From Erigeron canadensis (lineage: Eukaryota; Streptophyta; Magnoliopsida; Asterales; Asteraceae): DNA of 64,000 nucleotides. Of this stretch, positions 36,574-47,280 are shown in pieces. Position 1 is the first letter of the stretch. Each line of letters opens with the position of its first letter. Made by a program: the position numbers and the translations under genes. The DNA is taken from the NCBI RefSeq assembly GCF_010389155.1, contig NC_057769.1:7316735-7380734 (forward strand). The letters run 5' to 3'. Under the pieces are notes generated by a model, which was not told the origin of the DNA, made no database searches, and saw only the letters and a list, made by a program, of their open reading frames with translations.

Positions 36574-38443
36574 GGGGGAGGATTGGTGTAGCTTAAGTTC
36601 TCATCTCTATTAAATCCTTCGAATGAAATATATTCAATTTAATTTTCCTTTTCAGTCCTCCCCATTTTTAATGACATTCATCATTTTCACAACTCTCCTA
36701 AATTTTATTTTATTTTTTTTATTTAATTTAACCAAACACTTTTTTTTAATAAAAACTTAAATATTTCGCTAAAATTAAACTAAACATTACATAAACATAA
36801 ATTAAAAAGTACATAACAACATAACCCGAAATTTAAATTCTACATGATAATAAAGACAACTAAATCAAACTCGCAACTGATGGTGGTTACAACGCTGGAT
36901 CGTCAAGGTATGATAAATCTAAAGCCGATATATGCGTCGTGAGATCGTATCAGAGCCAATGATACAAGTCCTCGACCTGTAACTCACAGTTTGCTTCCGG
37001 GTTATAAACTCTTGGCACCGGTGGATTCATAATATAAACTGGTAATATTGCCCGCCCGTTGTCTTTTATGATCATGTTGTGTAGTATTGTACACGCGGTG
37101 ACGACTTTTCCGATCTTTTCCTTAATCCATAGCCAGAGGGGACGATCCAAAATCTTCCATTTTCCCTTGAGAACATCAAACGCCCGCTCAATATCCTTTC
37201 TTGCAGCCTTTTGTAGTCTTTTATAATTCTTTTCATTTTGTTCCACTGGATGCGGATAAGCTTTAACAAACGCAGCCCACCTATGATAGATTCCATCGGT
37301 AAGGTAGTAACCACGCTTGTAATTCCGTCCATTTACGACTATCTGGCGCAGATCCATTACGCTCGTTTTGAAACAATGGCGACTACTGCAAAACGTTGGC
37401 ATCGTTGTTCGATCCAGCAGGACCGAAAAATGAATGCCAAATCCACAAGTCATACGAAGCAACACATTCAATCATAATAGTAGGTACATTGTGATCACCC
37501 ATCATGTATTGCCCTTTTAAGTATTTAGGGCACATCCTCCATTCGATGTATGTACAATCAAGACTACCAAGCATTCCTGGAATGTGGTGTCTTTCTTCAT
37601 GAGCTTTTGTCATGAGAGCAATGTAATGAGATGTCGGCCTACGTAAGAACTCCTTTTGATATAAATTGATGACCACATCACAAAAGTATTCCATGCTCTC
37701 GCGTCCCATTCGGGCAGCCATACATAAATACTCGTCATACGCATCTGAAGGTTCACCCGTAGACAGTTGCTTGATCGCCAATGTGCACTTTTGAATAGTA
37801 CCCCATGCGTCGTACCCCTCTTGAAAGTAACTAAATCTAGTTTTAATATCACCAACAATCTTCAAAAACAACCCCTTGCTCATGCGAAAACGATGACGAA
37901 AAATGGGTTCGTCGAACTTTGAGTCTTCAACGAAGTAGTCACACATTAGTATCGCGTGAGCTTCTTCTCAGTCTCGATCGATATACCTATGAGTGTCGGA
38001 ACAGGTGCCGGTATCTTCAAGCCCGACGTACACTTGATTAAAAACTCAAAAGTACTCTCGTTAGACGAATCGTCTAACTCCGGTGGAACACAAAATGAAG
38101 AAGATGAGGAAGAGGAATCCATTTTTCTTAGTAATGTGGTGTTTTTGTTGGTGAAAGTGTGAAGATATGCTTTTGTTTGGTGATTTTTTTGGTTAAAAAT
38201 GAAGTATATATATAGGTGATGAGTAGGGGGGATTTTTTTTTTATAAATGTGTTCAACGGTCAAATTTCACAAACTCCCACACACCCAAACGCTCCCCCCA
38301 ACGGTCGACCACTCCAAGCCGTAGCTGGCTTTAAGCCCGCCAGCCCCCAGCCCGGTTTGATGCCGCATTGATGGTGGCGATGTTACTTCAGCGGCATGGT
38401 CAATCCGTTACCCATGTCGTGACCACTCCTCTCCCCTAATGCT
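36574..38443 (-). mobile_element. PIF/Harbinger DNA transposon, boundaries tentative
   Basis: A Harbinger transposase frame is bracketed by possible short terminal inverted repeats: AGGGGGGAGGATTGGTGT near 36575 and, at the right end read on the minus strand, AGGGGAGAGGAGTGGTCA ending near 38440. The usual 3-bp TWA target duplication could not be fixed with confidence. Confidence 0.55.
36950..38122 (-). pseudogene. Harbinger transposase, frameshifted
   Basis: The frame starts with MDSSSSSSSFCVPPELDD at 38122 and runs to about 37946, where a TAATG overlap moves it to another frame (MCDYFVEDSKF). It continues to NNDANVLQ near 37383 and shifts again to reach the stop at 36950. The pieces together make about 390 residues, close to the family's normal length. 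DDE-type catalytic context is visible: SLDCTYIEW (first Asp), AGSNNDAN (second Asp) and [17 protein letters not shown] (Glu). Motifs such as TIQKCTLAIKQLSTGEPSDA and [12 protein letters not shown] are typical of plant Harbinger nucleases. Two frameshifts make it inactive unless they are sequencing errors. Confidence 0.85.
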
Positions 38444-38445
38444 TG

Positions 38446-39119
38446 TGACCAAGAGTTAAAAAGGTAACATTTAACAAATTCTCAAAGTAACATCTATATT
38501 TATCTATATTACTCTAGTAGTGCTCAGACCCGTCCATTAGATGGGTAGTCTCAAGATATATAAATCTTATAATAAGTGTGAAACAAGAAGTGTATGACCA
38601 ATATCACAACTTAATCAATACGAAAGTTAAAAAAGAAACATATGAAAATTAACTTTATATAAATATTGATTCTAGTTTACCCATTTTTTTCAACTTTAGT
38701 TAAATAAAAAGAGAAACAAAAAGTGTATGACTAATATCACAACTTAATTAATACGAAAGATAAAGAAGAAACATATGAAAATTAACTCCATATAAAAATT
38801 GATTCCAGTTTACCTTTTTTTTTTCCAACTTTAGTTAAATAAAAAGAGAAACAAAAAGCGTAGAGTATATAATTTGAAAAATACATAAAAATTCATCAAC
38901 AAAGACCATCTCGAACGTTTTAACTTTCATCGAGTTGTTCACAACACGGAGTCGTAGATGATGGTTAACATGTGTTGGCTTATAAGATTTTTTATTTATT
39001 AAAGGTCGATCATTTTTTATTAAATAAATATTAAAAAAATAGATGATTAATAAAGAGGGAGTATTAGGATAAAGAAGAGGGATTAGGGGTGTCAAGTGTA
39101 CCCTCAACCTCCTCTTTTA
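38446..39119. other. Intergenic with tandem repeats
   Basis: No gene. Near 38524-38548 there is a small stem-loop, GACCCGTCCA...TGGGTAGTC, like those at some Helitron ends. Confidence 0.45.
38580..38847. repeat. Tandem repeat, unit of about 133 bp
   Basis: Two full units starting GAAACAAGAAGTGTATGAC (38580) and GAAACAAAAAGTGTATGAC (38713). The start of a third is at about 38848. The units differ at scattered positions. Confidence 0.8.
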
Positions 39120-39439
39120 GTTATATTATAGATAAAGTAAAATGTCCACTCCTATTCAAGTAATTAAGATTTTGAAATGATCATATTACCCCTATTCAAT
39201 TTTCACTAATTTAAACATTTTCACCTATTTACCTATAATACCCTTAATGAAATAAATTATAACATAGATCCTCAAACTCTTAAAGAACCATATTAACCCT
39301 TCTTATACCAATTAATTTACATTCACCACCACGCTGCCGCCACCACCGTCACCGTGACACATCGCCGCCGCCACTGCCGATGTCGCTAGACCTTCGTTGC
39401 TACCACTGTCACCATCGCATCGTGCAGGTATCCGTCTAA
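39120..39439 (+). mobile_element. Helitron-like non-autonomous element
   Basis: AT-rich phrases such as 'cccttaatgaaataaatt' lead into CCGCCACCACCG-type sequence. It ends GCATCGTGCAGGTATCCGTCTAA followed by T, a CTRR-type end after a weak hairpin. Confidence 0.45.
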
Positions 39440-39769
39440 TATACTAATACTAATTTCAAACTTGTTATATATACAAATATAAAGAAATTCATTTATGTTT
39501 AAGAAATGATACGAGTGCCACACAATTTAATTAACTTACCATATGATATAAATATTACAACATATTATACACATAGTTTTAATATAATTACGATGAATTA
39601 ATTAAATTATATGATATTAATATCATTTCTCATAATAATAGCTATATATAAAGAGATATATTTGAGACATTCTTGAAAGCTAATATAATTAATATTAACA
39701 TATAATAAAAGTTATATATTAGGTACTACATAATTTCTCTTGTCTCTTTTAAACGACACATCTATAATT

Positions 39770-40120
39770 ATTATTATTGTTATTATTATTTTATAAAAAG
39801 AGAACCTCTTCCCCAAAAAGTCAAAAGATGAATTAATATACCAAAAATATTCTTCTCTTTTTATTCGTTAATCTAAACATTTCTACATAATATATCAATA
39901 ATACCTTTAATGAAATAATTTATAACATAAATTTTTCAATCCTTAAAATAACTACACTACCTCCTTTTAACATCAATTACTTTTACATTTATCATCATTG
40001 CCGCCTCTAACAACCGTCACCGCCACCGTTGTTGACACCACTGCCACCACATGTTGACACCTTCGTCGTCATCTGTTACCGACACCGCCGCCATCACCAC
40101 CTTGTGTAGGCATGTAACTC
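39770..40120 (+). mobile_element. Helitron-like repeat, degraded
   Basis: Same layout as the preceding unit, with CCGTCACCGCCACCG and ACCGCCGCCATCACC words. The terminal hairpin is lost. Confidence 0.35.
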
Positions 40121-41133
40121 ATACATAAAAAATAATCGCTCCTTAAAAATATATTGGGAAAAGTAAATATAAGCTTGTCCGGCACACAAGCTTAGGTGTA
40201 GAACTCCTCACATACTAATTTTTTAATATTTGTTGAATTTTAATTAAATCACATGGCCTTCCATGAATTTTATGGATTAAAAAAATAATATGTGAATGTT
40301 TCATACCTTAACTTAGATACCTAACACCCTTATATTTCCATCCCCAAGTATATTAATCAACTTTCTACCTACAATACAATAATTTATTGCATATTAATAT
40401 AGTGATTTGTAAGTCAACATTAACTAAGCACATTCGTTTATCATATAATAGTCATCATCAAAATTCAGCCTTATAGCAAAATAATTACAAAAGATACTTT
40501 CAAATACTCACTATATTTGGATTGGGTAATTTATAGTGAATTCATTATCATTATTTAAAGAGAAAATTACTTAAATACTCAATTTTTAAAAAAAATAAAA
40601 TAATTTACCTAAGTTTTTTCTGATTTTTATAAAATACCCATAAGAATTGCAATAAATATCAAAAAATCGCAATGAGATTCAGAAGATCGCAATGAGATTC
40701 AGAAGATCGCAATGAGATAGTAAGAATCGCAACGAGATTTAGTATAATCGCAATGAGATTATCATAATCGCAAGTTTTTTATGCGATCACAGGTTCTTTA
40801 CGAGATCATAGGTTCTTTATGCGATCACATACTCTTTATGAGATCATATGTTCTTTAAGCGTTCATAGGTTCTTTATGCGATTATTAGTTCTCGTTGCGA
40901 TTCTTGGTTCTCATTGTGATTCTTTGTTCTCATTACGATTATTTGTATTTATTGCGATCTTATCCAATTAGGATAAGATTTTTTACGAGATTCTATGACA
41001 ATGCAAGTACCTAAAGTTACCAGAACATCCATTTTCACTTTATAACATGATTATTTCAAAAAAAAAAAACATTAAATAACAAATTAATTACCACTAAAAT
41101 AAAAAATATATTTTTAATTTGGAATAATTAAAT

Positions 41134-42586
41134 TGATGTGCAAAATCGAGTTTTAAATTTATAATCACGAAATACCCTAAAACTGACTATTACACACTCT
41201 CGGGCAGTGGACCCGTTCGTATATAGTATAGCTAAAAAGTAAGTCCGAGGTCGTTCGCAGGGATTGGTTTTGAAGTAATTGTTGCTAAAGTAGTTTTAGA
41301 AACAGGATGGAACCGTAGCCGATTTGCTATCTAACTTTGACAATTTGCAATTAGAGAAATTGAAATGACAAGACGATTAAAAGTAAAGAAATTTCAAACA
41401 ATGCAGATAAAGATCATCCACTTCGAATCCACTTGACTTCAGCTATGATTGCACACGTTTAAGGACAAATTCTTTAGAGTTGACAAGATAATCGTGAAAG
41501 GATAAAAATGCTCACGTGGTACCACCAACCGCTCGCAAAACACCCAAACACTTAAATTGCTAGTTTAATTACCCAAGCCGGTACTGCCATGAAAATTTCC
41601 CCAACAATTAGTTTGCTTGATTATCCAATTACCAATTGTGCCTATATGAATTAAAACGTGGTACCACCAACCGTTTCTAAACACGTTTACCGATTAATTC
41701 CTATTATAGAATTGACATTCACCGTCATACCATGAACCTATGACAACCGACCATAGACAATCGAATTGAAACGATAAACATATTCACCTAGTACCACTAA
41801 CGATGAACACATAAACCATTAACATCAAAGAATAAATCACAAGGAATTAATTGATAAAGATCACGACACAACGATAATTGAATCAACTCATGAATTAAAA
41901 TATTGCAATCATATCATTCGTCAAGTTTTATCAAATTGGATGATTAAAAATCTAGTCACTCATGCTAAATTGAAAGTAAATAGCAAAATAGAAATAGAAC
42001 ATATTGTACTAGTGAGTTTTGAATAAAAATTGCAAGACAGAAAAGTAGATACGATCTAGATGGGTGTTCTTGAATCTTCAATGAATCCAGTGATGAAATT
42101 AGAGATGATCCTTGTAAGAATTTCTATAGAACAGCTCCTAGAAAGAAAGCTTGATGCCTCCAAAAACGGAACTGCGGCGCAGTGAGACTGCTAAAAAACT
42201 GAAGAGTTGGGTTTCCCGTGCACTCATTGCGGCGCAGTGAGCCATGCACACTCTCACTGAGGCGCAGTGAGACGTCTTCCTTTTGCCCGTCCTCTGAATG
42301 CGGCGCAGTGAGCTTGTGCTCCCTCCACTGCATCGCAGTGACAATTCACGGAATTTGTTTTGTTCTACTTGTGACTGCGGCACAGTGGAGCATCATCTTT
42401 CCCACTGCGGCGCAGTCAATAACCTTGGAAATCATTGTCATCTACCATGTGACTGCGGCGCAGTGGGGCATCATCCTTCCTACTAACAAACACCATAAAC
42501 GCGCCCAATGCATACAAAGTTAACTCAAAACACATACGAAAAAGGCCAATAATGATGTGGACGATCTATATAAATTGGTCACATCA
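41134..42586 (+). mobile_element. Solo LTR, family L1, copy 1
   Basis: It begins TGATGTG and ends CACATCA, with exact 5-bp flanks TAAAT (41129-41133 and 42587-42591). The 5' region shares phrases with copy 2: AAATCGAG, ACACACTC, GGCAGTG, GTAGTATAG-like words and TCCGAGGTCG. No internal coding region or second LTR is present, as expected after LTR-LTR recombination. The superfamily is not resolved. Confidence 0.75.
42171..42464. repeat. Eight copies of a near-palindromic 13-mer inside LTR copy 1
   Basis: ACTGCGGCGCAGT and close variants begin at 42171, 42226, 42256, 42297, 42327, 42374, 42404 and 42452. Three pairs are exactly 30 bp apart. The sequence between copies is unrelated. Confidence 0.85.
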
Positions 42587-43789
42587 TAAATGAACTTTAA
42601 AAATTGGGAGAAAAATGAATTTTTTTTGAAATAATCATGTTATAAAGTGAAAATGGATGTTCTATTAACTCTAGGTACTTGCATTGTCATATAATCTCGC
42701 AAGAAATTGCAATGAGAACCAAGAATCGCAATGAAAACTAAGAATCGCAACGAGAACATATGATCTCAGAAAGAACCTATGTTCGCGTAAAGAACATATG
42801 ATCTCATAAAGAACCTGTGATCGCATAAAGAACCTATAATCTCGTAAGAACCTGTGATCGCATAAAGAACCTATGATCTCGTAAAGAACTTGTGATTGCA
42901 TACAGAACATATAATCGCATAAAGAACTTGCGATTAAGATAATCTCATTGTGATTCTGAGTCTCTCATTGTGATTATACTAAATCTCGTTGCGATTCTTA
43001 CTATCTCATTGCGATCTTCTGAATCTCATTGCGATTCTAGAAATTTATTGCGATTTTTATGGGTATTTTATGAAAATCCGAAAAAAAGTAGGTAAATTAG
43101 TTTATTTTTTTAAAAAATTGGGTATTGAGATAATTTACTCTTATTTAAATTCTCAAAACATTTGTTGTTCCATCCTTATGAAGGGTCATACATCATCCAC
43201 TAATATGACACAATATGCGTAAAAGATATATTTGAAATATAAGATAAGAAATGGTTTGGACATGAGACAAGGTAGGTATGAACATAGAAAGGTGCTTTTA
43301 TATTACATCATGCTAAAAAAAGAAAAAGTTTTTGCTTTAAAACTTTATGTATTTATAGAATGTAATCATATAAGGTTAGTTAATTAGGATATTATAAGTG
43401 AAAATTAAAGAATTTAACTCATGAGTTAAAATAGGCTAACATTCCAGAAATTTTAATATTTTCATGTTACTGAAATTATAAATCATGAATAAGGTTCCTC
43501 TAAAGTTATAACAACTGTATAACTAAAGTTAAAGAAATCTTGACTCTTAGATTAAAATTAATGGTTTAGATTCAATCTTAGCCTTTGGTTTTGATCCAAA
43601 AGTCAAGATTCTCTTAACTTTGCTAATAAAGTTGCTACAACTTTAAAAAATCTCAATCCATAAATCATAAAGTCATAGATAATAAAACGATCAAACAAAA
43701 AGTTAGCGTTATATGTGTTACAACATCAGACTGCGAACACTAACGAATATAAAAAACTTCAAGTTCAACTAATCAACTTTCCGAAATGC

Positions 43790-44005
43790 TAGCTGACCTA
43801 TAGTTATTGTGTGCATGAACTTACAAAACCTGTATTGTATGTAACTAACTTGGAAAAAAAATGCTAAAGAGTTCAAAAATGACCAGTTGTATAAATAGCA
43901 GGTTATCATTTTGACTTTTATGTTGGGTTAGTACATAAAAATGTAATAAATTATGCCCAAAAAATTATTGTGTGTATGAACTTACAGAACCTTTATTGTA
44001 TGTAA
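43790..44005. mobile_element. Fragment related to MITE family M1
   Basis: It contains ATTGTGTGCATGAACTTACA and ATTGTGTGTATGAACTTACA, and the family-like phrase AATTATGCCCAAAAAATTAT. The ends are not intact, and the unit abuts LTR copy 2. Confidence 0.45.
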
Positions 44006-44010
44006 GGAAC

Positions 44011-45497
44011 TGATGTGTTAAATCGAGTAATAAAATTTATAAACACGAATTACGAAAAGACTGACTACAACACACTCACAGGCAGTGAACCTGATCGCAT
44101 GTAGTATAGTAAATTCAGTAAATCCGAGGTCGAACACAAGGAATTTGTAAAGCAATTGTTAAAAATAAAGTGATTCAGAAAATGGGGGTTTTTATGGCTG
44201 AATTGCCACGTTGCTAAAGTTACAAGAAAATGTTAGTAATCCCGTAGGATTAATCAAAAAGATGAGTTTTTGTCGAATTGAAACAATAATTTAAAAAGGA
44301 CACCTGCTTGGATCAGCCTTAATGTCAATCATCAGGTCTAAACATTATTTGCATTCATTGAACGACTCAAAAGGTAGACAAGATGGACTCCCGTTATACT
44401 TGAAACTTTAACGGCTAGAAACATAATTATTGCTCCTGCACTTAATTTCTACTCAAAACAGTTAAGCATTAAGAACCTAAGTTGATTTTATGATTTAATC
44501 TTTAAAAGCTTTCTCCCGAACTGCTTATTCACCTAATCAGATCCCTCTATCATAGACGTTTACACATTCAAAATGGATTTAATTGTTTAAAATCTTTATG
44601 TTTCTCCCGAACTCCAACGATTTTAGGTTAATAAAAGACCGATCAACCGTTTCATAAACCAATTGACAGTGACATAGATTTCTCCCGAACTTCTAATTAA
44701 AATTATCAATCAATTAATATAAAAGATAAAAACAATATTTAAACCCAAATAAATGTGGATCTACGATTAAACATAAAAATCTTGTTCAACACTTGCAAGC
44801 AACATTAAAATCGACCCTATGACATGCTTACTACCCAAGCGGGTGCAAAAGATTTAGCTACTCATATTAAAAAGACAAGAACAAACGAATAGAGAAGAAA
44901 TCATATTATACCAAACGATTGAACAATATCCGGTAGCAATGATGATTACAATCCAAAGTTGAAAAGATGGAAAAACCCTAACAACTCGTTTGCTCCAAAG
45001 TGCTAATAATAATGAGAAACTAAAGAAAATAATGTAAGAGATTCGTCCCTGAATGCAGACCCCTAATCGTCTATATATACAAAAAACGCGTGTAATGACC
45101 GTTAGTTGGCTAACTCCCGTTACGTTTGTCTACGCGTGTAACCCCTGTTACTCAAGTGATGGCCGTTACCCTCCTTTGAAATTCTAACTACCGTTACATC
45201 AGTATCTGCAAGTTACAGGTGATTTTGGAATATCTCTTTGTAACGGGTGTGACTCCGGAAACGGGAGTTACATGCTCCAAGCTCCGTTTTCTTCGTCTTT
45301 CACTTGATTTCGACCGAACCTTTCTCCCATTTCTTCCATATGTCATCAGAATCAACCAATTCATTCATTTAATCAATTTCCAACCTGAAAACACTTGACA
45401 CAACCTCAAAGCATCGAAAATTGGATATAAAACTATAAAAATAACGAATAACTGATTCAAAAATCTATTGGGAAATGATATAAAATATGACACATCA
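44011..45497 (+). mobile_element. Solo LTR, family L1, copy 2
   Basis: It begins TGATGTG and ends CACATCA, with 5-bp flanks GGAAC (44006-44010) and AGAAC (45498-45502) that differ at one base. It shares its 5' part with copy 1 but has diverged strongly inside. It is 1487 bp long and has no coding region. Confidence 0.72.
45119..45271. repeat. Eight GTTAC/GTAAC words inside LTR copy 2
   Basis: GTTAC or its complement GTAAC begins at 45119, 45138, 45147, 45165, 45193, 45212, 45240 and 45267. The steps are 19, 9, 18, 28, 19, 28 and 27 bp, close to multiples of nine. The array occupies a similar place to the 13-mer array of copy 1, about 0.2-0.4 kb before the 3' end. Confidence 0.7.
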
Positions 45498-45559
45498 AGA
45501 ACCCTGCTAAAAACAAAACCCACCAACATGACTGGACAAACGAAAGAAAAGGTAACAAG

Positions 45560-45735
45560 TGGGTGGAGATAGGGATGGTATCGGTACCAATACCGTACCG
45601 ATACCGAAAATACCGAAACCGAAAAAACTTAAAACTCTTTACCGAATACCGTCCTGAAATCCCGGTATCGGTTTCGGTACGGGATTTTCGGTTTTATACC
45701 CATTAGATACCGATTTTTCACAAATGAAAACGTTT
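45560..45735. repeat. Degenerate GGTACCG/CCGAAACCG repeat block
   Basis: Dense repeats of ATACCG, ACCGAAA and their complements, a pattern often seen at hAT-type element ends. A similar block lies in the LFG intron at 57085-57545. Confidence 0.5.
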
Positions 45736-45878
45736 GAGTGAAATTGCAGCGGATTAAGTTAATGCTTTACACAACAATTGTAAAATTATGTGTAATTAAC
45801 ATTTACACGTGAGTTATTTTACTCTCCATGATTTGTGTGTTACTGCATAATGCAAAGCTAAATCCTATTCTGCAGTTT

Positions 45879-45882
<4 letters not shown>

Positions 45883-45916
<34 letters not shown>
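45883..45916. repeat. (TA)n microsatellite with an adjacent MITE end
   Basis: The TA run is followed at once by GGAAAGGTTAATTTGAGAAC, which resembles the end of MITE family M4. The opposite end of this copy was not found. Confidence 0.7.
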
Positions 45917-45918
<2 letters not shown>

Positions 45919-46519
45919 AAAGGTTAATTTGAGAACCCTTAAAAATAACAAGAATTTTGAAGAACCCTAAATAAATCCCACCCATTGAAATTTAATGATC
46001 TACGACCCATGATTACGGTGGCAACATTGTAATTAACTTAAACAAAAAAAGGAGCAGAACTCGTGCTGGGGCATAAACGTCATGAAGTTATTGACATTAA
46101 ACTGTCATTAAAGATCAGTGTTATCAAATCATATAGATCTAAAAGTTAATCAAAAAATAAAATCTAATATTCAAGAGGTAAAACAACTAAAACATGTGTA
46201 CACAAGATAAGCATATATAATCATGTGTACGTAGCATGTGTATGCAACTTGTGTTTGAATAAGTATACATCTTGATCACATACAATCATGTTTGATCACA
46301 TATAATCATGTGTAGCATGTATATAATCACATATAATCATATATAACATAAGAATTAAGTCCCTTTATGATGACTTGACTTGGATATACTCAGGTTCAAC
46401 TTTGACGGGGCAGGGTTTATCCCTATTAATCGTTGTGCTTTCGAAATGAATTAAGTCCCTTCAAAAAAATTTTTTTATCAAGTATAATTATGTAAAATGA
46501 ATGAAAGAAATTATAAGAA

Positions 46520-46784
46520 AAAGTTACGTAAGAAAAAAAAGTGTACGTGGCAGTATGGGGTGGGGTGTCAACTTGCATCCTTCCTATTGGTTCACACTCA
46601 CTCCCCCCTTAAATAAAAAAAAAACCGACTCACCACCTAACCAAAAATAATTCCCCCAAACGCCACACACACACATTTCCACCCCCAATTTTCCCACTCT
46701 CTCTAAAAATCATGAAATCAGGTCATCAAATTATATAAAATAAAATTTTTAGATTTCTCCTCAATTTCAACAATTTTTCCCAAA
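46520..46784 (+). promoter_or_regulatory. Promoter and leader of the PEAPOD gene
   Basis: A G-box-like GTACGTGGCAG (46541-46551), a CCTATTGGTT CCAAT-type element (46583-46592) and TTAAATAAA (about 46608-46616) precede a pyrimidine-rich leader of about 140 nt. The order fits a TATA-type core promoter, but the start site is inferred. Confidence 0.4.
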
Positions 46785-47241
46785 ATGTCAACAACAGAAC
46801 CACAACAACCACCACCGCCGCCGTCGTCGTCAACAACCACCGCCACGTCAGCTGCCGCCGCACTTGATAAACCTCTTCATCAGCTCACTGAAGACGACAT
46901 TTCTCAGCTCACTCGTGAAGATTGCCGTCGCTTTCTTAAACTCAAAGGTCCCGTTGACCTCCTTTTGACTTTCTCTATCTATCTATACTTAATTTTATTT
47001 ATATGAAATGAAATTCTGATATATATGTATATATATGTGTATTTATATCTATATGTATAGGTATGAGAAGACCTTCATGGAACAAATCACAGGCGATCCA
47101 GCAAGTTATTATGTTAAAAGCGTTACTTGAACCGCCGCATGATACCGATGACAGTGGCCGGAAATCGTACATTGCGTCTCGCCACCAACAGCGAACCCTA
47201 ACCGTACGATTTTATTTAATTTGGATTCATTTATTTAATTT

Positions 47242-47280
<39 letters not shown>

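Larger units (their letters stand above)
40560..43140. mobile_element. Foldback Mutator-like element, split by an LTR
   Basis: The left arm (40560-41133) and right arm (42592-43140) are long inverted copies. Both are filled with words such as CGCAATGAGATT and GCGATCACAGGTTCTTTA in mirrored order. The ends read GAGAAAATTACTTAAATAC and GAGTAAATTATCTCAATAC. The flanks TTATTTAAA at 40551-40559 and 43141-43149 are identical 9-bp target duplications. The element is non-coding, and an LTR occupies its centre. Confidence 0.88.

Noticed and set aside
40660..41000. CRISPR-like array from regularly repeated GCGATCACAGG words
   Set aside because: This is plant nuclear DNA, and the words form one arm of a large inverted repeat with 9-bp target duplications.
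42124..42523. Overlapping open frames on both strands around the CTGCGGCGCAGT words
   Set aside because: They arise because the repeated GC-rich word lacks stops. They lie within an LTR and change frame between copies.
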